The notes beneath the pieces were generated by a model. The model did no database searches. It saw nothing but the letters and a program-made list of their open reading frames with translations, and had not been told where the DNA came from. 64,000 bases of DNA from Clostridium algifaecis (GTDB taxonomy: Bacteria > Bacillota > Clostridia > Clostridiales > Clostridiaceae): contig NZ_JAGGLM010000011.1 of assembly GCF_017874415.1 (NCBI RefSeq), positions 20,020-84,019 of the forward strand, in the 5' to 3' direction. Below are positions 10,265 through 22,416 of the stretch, in pieces (position 1 is the first letter of the stretch; the number at the start of each line of letters is the position of its first letter). Position numbers and translations under genes: made by a program.

Positions 10265-10293
10265 TTGAAATGTATGGTTTTAGGGTATATAAT
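10265..10293 (+). promoter_or_regulatory. sigma-A promoter of crt
   Basis: TTGAAA, a 17-bp spacer and a perfect TATAAT. The predicted transcript start (about 10300) leaves a leader of about 125 nt before crt. Confidence 0.7.
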
Positions 10294-10333
10294 AATAATT
10301 GAAGTTTGAAACTTTGGTTGTTATTAACTATAA

Positions 10334-10351
10334 TTGTGATATTATTAACAA
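10334..10351. promoter_or_regulatory. candidate Rex operator
   Basis: TTGTGAT-ATTA-TTAACAA matches the Rex consensus TTGTTAA-N4-TTAACAA at 12 of 14 half-site positions; the right half is perfect. It lies about 35-50 bp downstream of the predicted crt transcript start, and rex itself is the preceding gene. A second left half-site (TTGTTAA) follows at about 10356. Confidence 0.65.
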
Positions 10352-10426
10352 TGCTTTGTTAAAAAATATCACATATTATAGCAAATAAAATATAAAAAAA
10401 TATATAAGGTTGCGGGGGAAATTAGT

Positions 10427-11206
10427 ATGGATTTTAAAAATGTTATTTTTGAAAAAGAAGGAAAATTAGCTTTAATCACAATTAATAGACCTAAAGCACT
10501 TAATGCACTGAATTCAGAAACACTATGTGAAATCGATTGTGTAATTGATAAAGTTGCAGAGGATGATTCTATATTAGCTGTAATAATTACAGGAGCAGGA
10601 AAAGCTTTTGTAGCTGGTGCTGATATATCAGAGATGAGAGACCTTAATGCTAATGGAGGAAGAAAATTTGGTATACTTGGTAACAAGGTATTTAGGAAAA
10701 TAGAGAAGTTAGAAAAACCTGTTATTGCAGCTGTAAATGGTTTTGCACTTGGTGGTGGCTGTGAAATATCAATGGCTTGTGACATAAGAATAGCTTCATC
10801 AAAGGCTAAATTTGGACAACCAGAAGCAGGACTTGGAATTACACCAGGCTTTGGTGGAACTCAAAGACTTCCTAGATTAGTAGGTACTGGAATGGCTAAG
10901 GAACTTATATATACTGCAAAAATTATAAAAGCAGAGGAAGCATTTAGAATAGGACTTGTAAATAAAGTAGTTGAACCTGAAGCACTTATGGATGAAGCTA
11001 AAGCATTGGCAAATACAATAGCTGGTAATGCACCAATAGCTGTAAAACTTTGCAAAGAAGCTATAAACAGAGGAGTTCAGACAGACATAGATACAGGTGC
11101 AGCATATGAATCTGAAGTATTTGGAGAATGTTTTGCTACAGAAGATCAAAAAGAAGGAATGACTGCATTCCTTGAAAAAAGAGATAAATCTTTTAAAAAT
11201 AAATAG
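10427..11206 (+). CDS. crt: 3-hydroxybutyryl-CoA dehydratase (crotonase)
   Basis: 259 residues, standard for short-chain crotonases. It has the oxyanion-hole motifs AFVAGADISEM and GGGCEISMACD and the catalytic glutamates in FGQPEAGLGITPGFGGTQRL. Reaction: (S)-3-hydroxybutyryl-CoA to crotonyl-CoA, in the cytoplasm. It is the first gene of what was once a crt-bcd-etfB-etfA-hbd operon: only scraps of bcd and etfA remain between it and hbd. Likely regulated by Rex. Confidence 0.95.
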   Translation: MDFKNVIFEKEGKLALITINRPKALNALNSETLCEIDCVIDKVAEDDSILAVIITGAGKAFVAGADISEMRDLNANGGRKFGILGNKVFRKIEKLEKPVIAAVNGFALGGGCEISMACDIRIASSKAKFGQPEAGLGITPGFGGTQRLPRLVGTGMAKELIYTAKIIKAEEAFRIGLVNKVVEPEALMDEAKALANTIAGNAPIAVKLCKEAINRGVQTDIDTGAAYESEVFGECFATEDQKEGMTAFLEKRDKSFKNK

Positions 11207-11235
11207 AGTAAATTAAAAAACTATTTTTTAGAGAA

Positions 11236-11369
11236 ATGAAGTAAAGAAATTTTACATTTAAAAGAGAGCAAGAATTTGTAAAAAAGATGGTATGATCGGT
11301 ATACCTTTCCCTGAAAAGTATGCTATCGTAGGAGATTGTGAAAGGATTATATCTGAATTTATAGCTTAA
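11236..11369 (+). pseudogene. deletion relic of bcd-etfB-etfA between crt and hbd
   Basis: Bases 11248-11289 translate as N-F-T-F-K-R-E-Q-E-F-V-K-K-M, matching the Bcd N-terminus (compare MNFGLTREQELVKQM encoded at 29801). A frame change follows, and 11292-11321 read MIGIPFPEKY, matching Bcd residues about 50-58 (MMGMPYPKEY). The frame runs on at 11322-11369 as AIVGDCERIISEFIA and then stop, matching the EtfA C-terminus (AIVGDYTKVIPEMIAQ). So about 3 kb (most of bcd, all of etfB, most of etfA) is gone, leaving about 120 bp fused head to tail. The residues differ from the intact copy, so this is an old relic of a separate set rather than a recent copy. Confidence 0.85.
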
Positions 11370-11466
11370 ATCAAAGCTTTAGATTTAGTATAAATATAAT
11401 TTAATTGTTTCTTTAATATGTAAACTTAATTTTATAATTAAGATATTAAAAAGGAGGAAAGTAAGT

Positions 11467-12315
11467 ATGAAAAAAGTATGTGTTCTTGGTGCTGGTACAA
11501 TGGGATCTGGTATCGCTCAAGCTTTTGCAGCAAAAGGCTGTGAAGTATTAATAAGAGATATAAAAGATGAATTTGTTGAAAGAGGAATTTCAGGCATCAA
11601 AAAAGGATTTGAAAAAAGAATAGCAAAAGGAAAGATTTCACAGGCAGATGCTGATGCTATATTAGCTAGAATAAGTGGAACAGTTGACCTTGAAAAGGCA
11701 GCTGATTGCGATCTAGTAGTAGAAGCAGCAGTTGAAAATATGAAGATAAAAAGAGAAATATTCAGTGACTTGGATAGAATATGCAAGCCTGAAACAATTC
11801 TTGCTTCAAATACTTCTTCACTATCAATAACTGAAATAGCATCTGCTACAAAAAGACAGGACAAGGTTATAGGAATGCACTTCTTTAATCCAGCACCTGT
11901 TATGAAATTAGTTGAAGTAATAAGAGGTATGTCTACATCTCAGGAAACTTTTGATGCAGTAAAGGAAATTGCAACTTCAATTGGAAAAGACCCTGTAGAA
12001 GTAGCTGAAGCTCCAGGATTTGTTGTAAATAGAATATTAATACCAATGATAAATGAAGCTATTGGAATATATGCAGAACATATAGCTTCAGCAGAAGATA
12101 TTGATAAAGCTATGAAGCTTGGTGCTAATCACCCAATGGGACCACTAGCATTAGGAGATCTTATCGGACTTGATGTATGTCTTGCTATCATGGATGTACT
12201 TTATAAAGAAACAGGAGACTCAAAATACAGAGCTCATTCACTTCTTAGAAAGTATGTAAGAGCAGGATGGCTTGGAAGAAAGACTAAAAAAGGAATTTTC
12301 GATTATTCAAAATAG
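11467..12315 (+). CDS. hbd: 3-hydroxybutyryl-CoA dehydrogenase
   Basis: 282 residues, full length. The N-terminal Rossmann motif is [17 protein letters not shown]. Catalytic features include [11 protein letters not shown] and the His of [17 protein letters not shown], and the C-terminal dimer domain contains [15 protein letters not shown]. Reaction: acetoacetyl-CoA + NAD(P)H to 3-hydroxybutyryl-CoA. AAGGAGG precedes the ATG. About 100 bp separates it from the bcd/etfA relic; it may still be read through from the crt promoter. Cofactor preference (NADH or NADPH) cannot be settled here. Confidence 0.95.
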   Translation: MKKVCVLGAGTMGSGIAQAFAAKGCEVLIRDIKDEFVERGISGIKKGFEKRIAKGKISQADADAILARISGTVDLEKAADCDLVVEAAVENMKIKREIFSDLDRICKPETILASNTSSLSITEIASATKRQDKVIGMHFFNPAPVMKLVEVIRGMSTSQETFDAVKEIATSIGKDPVEVAEAPGFVVNRILIPMINEAIGIYAEHIASAEDIDKAMKLGANHPMGPLALGDLIGLDVCLAIMDVLYKETGDSKYRAHSLLRKYVRAGWLGRKTKKGIFDYSK

Positions 12316-12327
12316 AATTATGTACAT

Positions 12328-12375
12328 AAAAGGAACTTTGGATTAAATAAAAATTAATCCAGGGTTCTTTTTATA
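12328..12375 (+). terminator. rho-independent terminator after hbd
   Basis: A long stem (AAGGAACTTTGGATTAA with TTAATCCAGGGTTCTTTT, one wobble) with a 7-nt loop and T-rich tail. Confidence 0.8.
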
Positions 12376-12458
12376 TACAATTCTTTGTACGTTATGATAT
12401 AATTAAAAAGGCTTATTGTAATAAGTTTGTATAAGTTTTATAAATGGGGTGAATAGAA

Positions 12459-13349
12459 ATGTACAAAATTGTAGACAAAAAAACTCTTGCACCGAATATA
12501 TTTTCAATGGATATAGAGGCACCAAGAGTAGCGAAGTCCTGTCTTCCAGGTCAGTTTGTCATAGTTAGAATTGATGAAAAAGGAGAAAGAATACCTCTCA
12601 CAATTTGTGATTATGATGCACAAAAGGGAACAGTGAAAATAGTATTTCAGACATTAGGAAAATCAACAAAAGAAATGGCTGAATTTGAAGTAGGCGAGTA
12701 TTTTAGCGATTTTGTTGGACCTTTAGGCCAGCCATCTGATCTTACTAAGGAAAGTGAAGAAGAGCTTAAAAAGAAAAATATTATATTTGTAGCAGGAGGA
12801 GTTGGAACAGCTCCAGTTTATCCTCAGGTAAAATGGCTTAATGCTCATGGAGTGAAGGCAGATGTCATTGTTGGATGTAAATCCAAGGATTATTTGCTTT
12901 TTGAAGATGAATTAAAAAAGGTTTCCGGTAATCTGTATATAACTACTGATGATGGAAGTTATGGATACAAGGGTTTCGTTACAGATAAACTTAAGGAACT
13001 TATTGATAAAGAAGGAAAAAAATATAATCATGCAGTTGTCATAGGTCCTATGATCATGATGAAATTTTTATCAAAGCTTACAAAAGAATATGGGATAGAG
13101 ACTGTAGTAAGTTTGAATCCTATAATGGTAGATGGAACTGGTATGTGTGGTGCTTGCAGGGTTACTGTAGGTGGAGAAGTAAAATTTGCCTGTGTTGATG
13201 GACCAGAATTTGATGGACATCTGGTAAATTTTGATGAGTCTATGAGAAGACAGACAATGTATAAGACTGAAGAGGGAAGAGAGATACTCAAAAAAGAAGA
13301 GGGAGATACTTTCCATAGAAAAGGATGTACTTGTGGAGGTGACAAATAA
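12459..13349 (+). CDS. nfnA: electron-bifurcating transhydrogenase NfnAB, subunit A
   Basis: 296 residues of the ferredoxin-NADP reductase type: a FAD-binding barrel with the RxPLT-like motif RIPLTICDYD, an NAD(H) domain with FVAGGVGTAPVYP, and C-terminal cysteines (MCGACRV, FACVDGPEFDG) that bind a [2Fe-2S] cluster. Its stop overlaps the start of nfnB by one base (TAATG). Family knowledge: NfnAB reversibly couples NADH plus reduced ferredoxin to reduction of 2 NADP+. This subunit handles NADH. Here the two subunits are separate genes. Location next to hbd fits NADPH demand in butyrate formation. Confidence 0.94.
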   Translation: MYKIVDKKTLAPNIFSMDIEAPRVAKSCLPGQFVIVRIDEKGERIPLTICDYDAQKGTVKIVFQTLGKSTKEMAEFEVGEYFSDFVGPLGQPSDLTKESEEELKKKNIIFVAGGVGTAPVYPQVKWLNAHGVKADVIVGCKSKDYLLFEDELKKVSGNLYITTDDGSYGYKGFVTDKLKELIDKEGKKYNHAVVIGPMIMMKFLSKLTKEYGIETVVSLNPIMVDGTGMCGACRVTVGGEVKFACVDGPEFDGHLVNFDESMRRQTMYKTEEGREILKKEEGDTFHRKGCTCGGDK

Positions 13350-14737
13350 TGGCTGCTGATAAAATGAAAAGAGTACCAATAAAAGAACAGGATCCAAAAG
13401 TTAGGGCAACTAATTTTGATGAAGTATGTCTTGGATATACTAAAGAAGAAGCTATTAAAGAAGCTTCAAGGTGCCTTAATTGTAAAAAACCAATGTGTGT
13501 TACAAAATGTCCAGTTTCAATAAATATACCTGGTTTTATTTCAAAAATTAAAGAGGAAAAATTTGACGAAGCTGCAAAAATAATAGCACAGTCAAGTGCA
13601 CTTCCTGCAGTTTGCGGCAGAGTATGCCCACAAGAAAGTCAGTGTGAAGGAAAATGCGTTTTAGGCATAAAAGGAGAAGCTATTTCGATAGGAAAGCTAG
13701 AAAGGTTTGTAGCTGACTGGTCTAGAGAAAATAATGTGGATCTTTCAGAAAGAAAACCAGCTAATGGCATAAAAGTAGCTGTTATAGGAAGTGGACCTTC
13801 TGGACTTACATGTGCAGGAGACCTGGCAAAGCTCGGCTATGATGTTACTATATTTGAAGCACTTCATAAGGCTGGAGGAGTTTTAGTTTATGGAATTCCA
13901 GAGTTTAGACTTCCAAAAGATACAGTAGTTCAGCATGAAGTTGACAATGTGAAAAAATTAGGTGTAAAAATAGAAACAGATGTAATAATTGGAAGAACAA
14001 TTACTATAGATGATTTATTTGAAGAAGAGGGCTTTAAAGCTGTATTTATAGGCTCAGGTGCAGGTCTTCCAAGATTTATGGGTATACCTGGAGAAAATTT
14101 AAATGGAGTATTTTCTGCCAACGAATTTTTAACTAGGAATAACCTCATGAAAGCATTTAAAGATGATTATGATACACCAATAAAGGTTGGAGCTAAAGTT
14201 GCTGTGGTTGGCGGCGGAAATGTTGCTATGGATGCAGCAAGAACTGCTTTAAGACTTGGAGCTGAAGTACATATAGTATACAGAAGATCAGAATCAGAAC
14301 TTCCAGCTAGAGCAGAAGAAGTACATCATGCTAAAGAAGAAGGAATACAGTTTAATTTATTAACTAATCCTATAGAAGTTTTAGGAAATGAAAAAGGCTG
14401 GGTTAAAGGAATTAGATGTATAAGAATGGAACTTGGAGAGCCAGATGCTTCAGGCAGAAGAAGACCTATTGAAATAAAAGGTTCGGAATTTGACCTGGAT
14501 GTAGACACTGTAATAATGTCACTTGGTACTTCACCAAATCCACTTATTTCATCAACAACAAAAGGTCTTGATATCAACAAAAAAAGATGTATTATTGCAG
14601 AAGATGAAACTGGTAAAACTTCAAGGGATGGAGTATATGCAGGCGGAGATGCTGTAACTGGTGCAGCTACAGTAATACTTGCCATGGAAGCTGGAAAAAA
14701 AGCTGCAAAAGCTATAGATGAATATTTAAAAAAATAA
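13349..14737 (+). CDS. nfnB: electron-bifurcating transhydrogenase NfnAB, subunit B (GltD-like)
   Basis: 462 residues. The N-terminal cysteine-rich domain (CLNCKKPMCVTKCPV; CGRVCPQESQCEGKCV) binds two [4Fe-4S] clusters as in glutamate synthase small subunits. Two nucleotide-binding folds follow: GSGPSGLTCAGDLAKLGYDV for FAD and GGGNVAMDAARTALRLGAEV for NADPH. The C-terminal YAGGDAVTGAATVILAMEAG contacts FAD. Many databases name such proteins glutamate synthase subunit, but no large GltB subunit is nearby, and the one-base overlap with nfnA supports the Nfn assignment. Confidence 0.94.
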   Translation: MAADKMKRVPIKEQDPKVRATNFDEVCLGYTKEEAIKEASRCLNCKKPMCVTKCPVSINIPGFISKIKEEKFDEAAKIIAQSSALPAVCGRVCPQESQCEGKCVLGIKGEAISIGKLERFVADWSRENNVDLSERKPANGIKVAVIGSGPSGLTCAGDLAKLGYDVTIFEALHKAGGVLVYGIPEFRLPKDTVVQHEVDNVKKLGVKIETDVIIGRTITIDDLFEEEGFKAVFIGSGAGLPRFMGIPGENLNGVFSANEFLTRNNLMKAFKDDYDTPIKVGAKVAVVGGGNVAMDAARTALRLGAEVHIVYRRSESELPARAEEVHHAKEEGIQFNLLTNPIEVLGNEKGWVKGIRCIRMELGEPDASGRRRPIEIKGSEFDLDVDTVIMSLGTSPNPLISSTTKGLDINKKRCIIAEDETGKTSRDGVYAGGDAVTGAATVILAMEAGKKAAKAIDEYLKK

Positions 14738-14753
14738 TAGAATGTTTGAATGA

Positions 14754-14795
14754 AAAACAACTATAATAGTTTAAACTATTATAGTTGTTTTTACT
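14754..14795 (+). terminator. rho-independent terminator after nfnB
   Basis: An 18-bp perfect palindrome (AAACAACTATAATAGTTT and its complement) ending in a T-run. Symmetric, so it could act on both strands. Confidence 0.85.
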
Positions 14796-14838
14796 TGAAG
14801 GTATATAATTAATATTTGAAAAGGAAGAAGGTTATAGT

Positions 14839-15747
14839 ATGGATTTTAGTCATATAGAGAATATAGAAAATGGTATTATAGTAAAAAATGTAAGAAATTT
14901 TGAATTGTCACATATATTTGACTGCGGACAGTGTTTCAGATGGGATAAACAGGATGATGGAAATTATATAGGAGTTGCGTTTGGAAAAGTTATTGAGGTT
15001 CAAAAAAAATATAATGATGTAATGATATATAACACAAATGAAAAAGATTTTAAAAATATTTGGGCAGAATATTTTGACCTTTACAGGGACTATGGAGAAA
15101 TAAAAAGTATATTGAGTGATGACCCAATCTTAAAAAAATCATTAGAATTTGGGTACGGAATAAGACTTTTAAAACAAGATCCTTTTGAACTTATAATATC
15201 ATTTATAATATCAGCTAATAATAGAATACCTATGATAAAAAGGGCTATAAAAAATATAAGTGCTAAATATGGTAAAAAAATAGAATATAAAAATAAAATT
15301 TATTATAATTTTCCGGATGTCGAAGATTTGAATAAGGCTACTTTGGAGGAACTTAAAGATTGTGGTACTGGATTTAGAAATAAATATATAAAAGACACTG
15401 TATCAAAAATATGTACTTTTGGTAAGCTTGGAAATTTAGATTATAATGAAAAATTTAATATAGAATGGATAAAAAGTCAAAAAGATGAATTATGTTATAA
15501 AGAGCTTCAAAAATTTATGGGAATTGGCCCAAAAGTTGCAGATTGTATAATGCTATTTTCTATGCAGAAATATTCAGCTTTCCCGGTGGATGTTTGGGTA
15601 AAAAGAGCAATGACTCATTTTTATCTGGCACCAGATGTATCTTTAAATAAGATAAGACAGTTTGGAATAAACAAATTTGGAAATTTTTCGGGATTTGCAC
15701 AACAATATCTTTTTTATTATGCAAGAGAAAACAACATAAAATTATAG
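14839..15747 (+). CDS. ogg: 8-oxoguanine DNA glycosylase/AP lyase (OGG1 family)
   Basis: 302 residues: an OGG_N domain (with the FDCGQCFRW motif near residue 30) followed by the HhH-GPD domain. The hairpin-helix-hairpin reads FMGIGPKVADCIMLFSM, with the catalytic Lys in PKVADC, and the catalytic Asp is in FPVDVWV. Reaction: removes 8-oxoguanine from DNA and nicks the strand in base excision repair. It is a single gene after the nfn terminator, with no functional link to its neighbours visible. Confidence 0.93.
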   Translation: MDFSHIENIENGIIVKNVRNFELSHIFDCGQCFRWDKQDDGNYIGVAFGKVIEVQKKYNDVMIYNTNEKDFKNIWAEYFDLYRDYGEIKSILSDDPILKKSLEFGYGIRLLKQDPFELIISFIISANNRIPMIKRAIKNISAKYGKKIEYKNKIYYNFPDVEDLNKATLEELKDCGTGFRNKYIKDTVSKICTFGKLGNLDYNEKFNIEWIKSQKDELCYKELQKFMGIGPKVADCIMLFSMQKYSAFPVDVWVKRAMTHFYLAPDVSLNKIRQFGINKFGNFSGFAQQYLFYYARENNIKL

Positions 15748-15913
15748 GGGGTATATGTTAAAAAAATATCTTTTATTCTAAAAAACTGTTACATTATATT
15801 CACTAATCTGTTATAATAAAAATTGTTAAGATATAATGCGATATAATGTGTATTTGAGCTATTGCATATATTTTAAAATTTTTATATTCGTGTAACAGAA
15901 AGGGGAGAATGTT

Positions 15914-17401
15914 TTGGCAACCTTCGAGACACCACTAAAAAAGTTAAAATATTTGATATTAAAAAATGTGATAGAGCTTGCAAGAGATAATAAATTAACA
16001 AAGAATGAATTACAAAAAATACCATATAAGATAATTAAAGGTGATAAAGCCGAATATAGATGCTGTGTTTATAAGGAAAGAGCTGTCGTATATGAGAGAG
16101 CTACATTAGCTGCTGGTTTTGTGCCTACTAATAATATAACTGAAGAATTAAAAGAAATTGAAGATAAAGATCATATTATATTTGTAATTTCTTCTGCGTG
16201 TGATAAGTGTCCTATAGATAAATATAATGTTACAGAAGCTTGTAGAGGATGTATTCAACATAAGTGCATGGAAGTTTGTCCTGCAAAAGCAATAACAAGG
16301 GTGGATGGAAAATCTTATATAAACCAGGAGTTGTGCAGGGAATGCGGTATGTGTAAAAAATCATGTCCTTATAATGCTATAGCTGAAGTAATGAGACCAT
16401 GTAAAAAAGCTTGTCCTACAGGTGCACTGGAAATAAATTCTGAAAACAGAAAAGCAAAAATAGAAAAAGAAAAATGTATAAGCTGTGGAGCATGTATGTC
16501 AATGTGTCCTTTTGGTGCCATATCTGATTTGAGCCATGTAACCGATGTTACAAGAAAATTAGTTGAAGGTAAAGAGATTTATGCAGTAGTAGCACCATCT
16601 ATAACTGGCCAGTTTGGACCAAAGGTAAGTGTTGGAAAGATTAAAGATGCATTTAAGAAAATGGGATTTAAAGATATGCTGGAAGCTGCATGTGGTGCGG
16701 ATGCAGTAACTGTAAACGAAGGCAATGAATTTGTTTCAAGAATGAAAAAAGGCGATAAGTTTATGACAAATTCGTGCTGTTCTGGATTTATGAATTATAT
16801 AGAAATGAAATTCCCGGATATGGTAGATAAAATGTCAGGAACTGTTTCTCCTATGATTGCAACTGCAAGGTGGATAAAAGAATTGCATAAAGATGCAATA
16901 GTTGTATTTGTTGGACCATGTACTGCAAAAAAAGTAGAAATAAATAGAGAATCTATAAAAAATGATGTAGATTATGCACTTACATTTGAAGAAATAGCAG
17001 CTTTAATGGGCGCGTTTTCTGTAGATCCCGAAAACTGTGAGGACGAAACTGTTGATGATGCTTCAGCTTTGGGAAGAGGGTTTGCACAAGGTGGTGGAGT
17101 AGCAGCAGCTATAGAAAATTATATTTCTGAAAAGAAAATTGATGCTGATTTTAAACCTGTAAAAGTAAGTGGAAAAGATGAGATAAAGAAAGTAATGATG
17201 AGTGCTAAAGTGGGTAGGACCCCTGGAAATTTCATAGAGGGTATGATGTGTGAAGGCGGATGTATAGGAGGTCCGGCAACTATGGTATCTCTTATGAAGG
17301 CAAGGCCACAACTCATTAAATTTAGTAAGCAGTCAACTAAAAAGACTATCCTTTCAAATGACAAACTTAAGGAATTTGAAAAAGTAAATATGGAAAGATA
17401 A
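15914..17401 (+). CDS. [FeFe]-hydrogenase, monomeric group B-like
   Basis: 495 residues starting at a TTG codon 6 nt after AGGGGAGA. Cysteine motifs in the N-terminal half (CRGCIQHKCMEVCP, CRECGMCKKSCP, CISCGACMSMCP) mark several [4Fe-4S] clusters. The H-cluster motifs follow: TNSCCSGFMNY (L1), FVGPCTAKKVEI (L2) and MMCEGGCIGGP (L3). L1 lacks the TSCCP form of classical group A enzymes, pointing to group B, whose members are usually linked to ferredoxin. It would evolve or consume H2 in the cytoplasm. Several TATAAT-like hexamers lie upstream (15811-15847), none with a clear -35. Confidence 0.92.
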   Translation: MATFETPLKKLKYLILKNVIELARDNKLTKNELQKIPYKIIKGDKAEYRCCVYKERAVVYERATLAAGFVPTNNITEELKEIEDKDHIIFVISSACDKCPIDKYNVTEACRGCIQHKCMEVCPAKAITRVDGKSYINQELCRECGMCKKSCPYNAIAEVMRPCKKACPTGALEINSENRKAKIEKEKCISCGACMSMCPFGAISDLSHVTDVTRKLVEGKEIYAVVAPSITGQFGPKVSVGKIKDAFKKMGFKDMLEAACGADAVTVNEGNEFVSRMKKGDKFMTNSCCSGFMNYIEMKFPDMVDKMSGTVSPMIATARWIKELHKDAIVVFVGPCTAKKVEINRESIKNDVDYALTFEEIAALMGAFSVDPENCEDETVDDASALGRGFAQGGGVAAAIENYISEKKIDADFKPVKVSGKDEIKKVMMSAKVGRTPGNFIEGMMCEGGCIGGPATMVSLMKARPQLIKFSKQSTKKTILSNDKLKEFEKVNMER

Positions 17402-17420
17402 TAATTATTGTTTTATTTTC

Positions 17421-17464
17421 AAAAGGTAAAATGCATTTGAGTGTATTTTACCTTTGTTATTTTA
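17421..17464 (+). terminator. rho-independent terminator after the hydrogenase
   Basis: AAAGGTAAAATGCA pairs with TGTATTTTACCTTT across a 6-nt loop, followed by a T-rich tail. Confidence 0.8.
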
Positions 17465-17566
17465 AAAATATACAGTGTATATATAAATTATAATTGGATA
17501 TTATAGTAAATAGATTTTACTTTAATTAGTATTTCAAGTTATAAATAAAATAATGGGATATTTAAA

Positions 17567-18274
17567 ATGAGATTATTTGAAAAGTTAAAAAAATATAAAG
17601 CATATATAATAATTGGTATTATAATTATATTTTTATTTGTGACTGCTTATGAGTATTATCATAAATATATGTATATTTTAAGAAGTCCTAAGGATTTAAA
17701 AAATTTAATCATGTCTTATGGTAAATACGGAATATTTGCATTTTTAGTTCTGCAGATATTTCAAGTAGTAGCATTTTTTATACCTGGAGAGTTTGTTCAA
17801 ATTGCTTCAGGATATATGTATGGTTCATTTTTAGGAAGTGTCTTATCTGTTTTAGGGATAGTTTTAGGAAGCATAATTGCATACTTGATATCAATGATAT
17901 ATGGTAAACCTCTTGTGAACAAAATGGTATCAAATAGGCAATTAAAATTTTTTAAGAGAATATTGAATTTAGGGAATATGAATCTTGTGGTATTTTTAGT
18001 ATATTTAATTCCCGGAATACCGAAAGATATTTTATCTTACATATGTGGAATATCAAATATAAGTTTAAAAAATTTCATTATTTATTCCACGCTTGGAAGA
18101 TTACCGGGCATAATTATATCTTCTTATTTTGGAGCTAAAATATATTCTGAAAATAAAATAATGCTTATAATTATAACAATTGTAGTGACCATGTTATTTT
18201 TTATTGGGATTTTTAAAGGAGAAAAGATAATATTAAAAATGGTAAAGCATAAATCATCTCAAAATGACAATTAA
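17567..18274 (+). CDS. TVP38/TMEM64 (SNARE-associated) membrane protein
   Basis: 235 residues, with about five to six hydrophobic segments. The central family signature (FFIPGEFVQIASGYMYGSF, then GSIIAYLIS, and IPGIPKDILSYICG) is clear. Family knowledge: TVP38/DedA-type proteins are integral membrane proteins, some of which move phospholipids across the membrane. The ribosome binding site is weak (GGGATA). No operon partner. Confidence 0.88.
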   Translation: MRLFEKLKKYKAYIIIGIIIIFLFVTAYEYYHKYMYILRSPKDLKNLIMSYGKYGIFAFLVLQIFQVVAFFIPGEFVQIASGYMYGSFLGSVLSVLGIVLGSIIAYLISMIYGKPLVNKMVSNRQLKFFKRILNLGNMNLVVFLVYLIPGIPKDILSYICGISNISLKNFIIYSTLGRLPGIIISSYFGAKIYSENKIMLIIITIVVTMLFFIGIFKGEKIILKMVKHKSSQNDN

Positions 18275-18369
18275 TTATGCATAATTATATTGTTTTTAGC
18301 TAAAATGGTGAAATCAAGAGAAATTAAGAGAGATATTTATTTAATAAGAGCGTATCTGGAAATTTGAAC

Positions 18370-18424
18370 AATAAATACTGTTCAAGTATTAAATTAGAAT
18401 TTGAAAATATAAACAGTATTTATT
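18370..18424. repeat. 13-bp perfect inverted repeat around the groESL promoter
   Basis: AATAAATACTGTT (18370-18382) and AACAGTATTTATT (18412-18424) are exact reverse complements separated by 29 bp. The spacer holds the predicted -35, and the right arm reaches the -10. This is distinct from CIRCE. Confidence 0.6.
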
Positions 18425-18429
18425 ATTAT
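18401..18429 (+). promoter_or_regulatory. groESL promoter
   Basis: TTGAAA, a 17-bp spacer, TATTAT; the CIRCE operator begins 10 bp downstream, at about the transcript start. Confidence 0.6.
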
Positions 18430-18439
18430 AATAATTGTA

Positions 18440-18466
18440 TTAGCACTCAATATTAATGAGTGCTAA
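18440..18466. promoter_or_regulatory. CIRCE operator (HrcA binding site)
   Basis: TTAGCACTC-N9-GAGTGCTAA is an exact match to the CIRCE consensus. The HrcA repressor binds it and blocks groESL until heat or folding stress. Confidence 0.97.
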
Positions 18467-18514
18467 CAATAACTGCTAAAAATTATTTTAAAATAAATTA
18501 AAAGATATTTTTAA

Positions 18515-18814
<300 letters not shown>

Positions 18815-18837
18815 AATTATGATTATATATAATCTAA

Positions 18838-20490
<1,653 letters not shown>

Positions 20491-20507
20491 TATTCCACAA
20501 TCATTAA

Positions 20508-20550
20508 AATTAACTTTGTGTCTTTTAAGAGACATGAAGTTAATTTTTTA
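20508..20550 (+). terminator. rho-independent terminator after groEL
   Basis: ATTAACTTTGTGTCTT pairs with AAGAGACATGAAGTTAAT around a tight loop (one bulge) and is followed by TTTTTTAT. Confidence 0.8.
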
Positions 20551-20662
20551 TTTATTTACATTGACAAAAACAGAAAAATTGAATAAAATAGTGTAAATAG
20601 TTAATAAAGCAGATAGAAATAAATCAAAATTTATAAAAAATAAACAAATATTATTTATTTAG

Positions 20663-20760
20663 CTCATATATCCCCTGAATGTGGCAGAGAGTATCTACCG
20701 GAAACCTTAAATTTCTGACTATGAGTGAAATTATTATGGTATAATTCTATTAATTTCACT
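20663..20760 (+). promoter_or_regulatory. guanine riboswitch (purine aptamer) with expression platform, upstream of guaB
   Basis: The aptamer spans 20663-20725. P1 is CTCATA/TATGAG, and the core motifs ATCTACCGG and the closing GACTATG match purine aptamers. The C in GACTATG (position 74 in standard numbering) pairs with guanine; adenine switches have T there. Immediately after, AGTGAAATTA (20724-20733) and TAATTTCACT (20751-20760) form a 10-bp hairpin sharing two bases with P1 and followed by T-rich sequence, a plausible terminator. It would lower guaB, and perhaps guaA, when guanine is plentiful. Confidence 0.9.
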
Positions 20761-20891
20761 TATAGTGATTTTTATAGGATTTTTGTTTTTATTTACATGA
20801 TTTATTCATGCTAAACAAATAACTTTCATAAATACATTTTAATATGGCTAAAATAATTATAAAATAAATTATTATATAGGAGTGATTTTAA

Positions 20892-22346
<1,455 letters not shown>

Positions 22347-22416
22347 AAGTTATTTATAATTTATTTAAAATGAACTAAGGTATATTGATTTTCTATAATT
22401 GGTCAGGAGGAAATTT

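Noticed and set aside
10369..10785. Minus-strand frame over the crt start
   Set aside because: It overlaps the crt promoter region and coding sequence and has no homology or ribosome binding site.
13349..14737. Assignment as glutamate synthase small subunit
   Set aside because: No large subunit is present and the gene overlaps nfnA by one base, so NfnB is better supported.
20663..20725. Adenine riboswitch
   Set aside because: The core base is C (GACTATG), which specifies guanine; the downstream gene is guaB.
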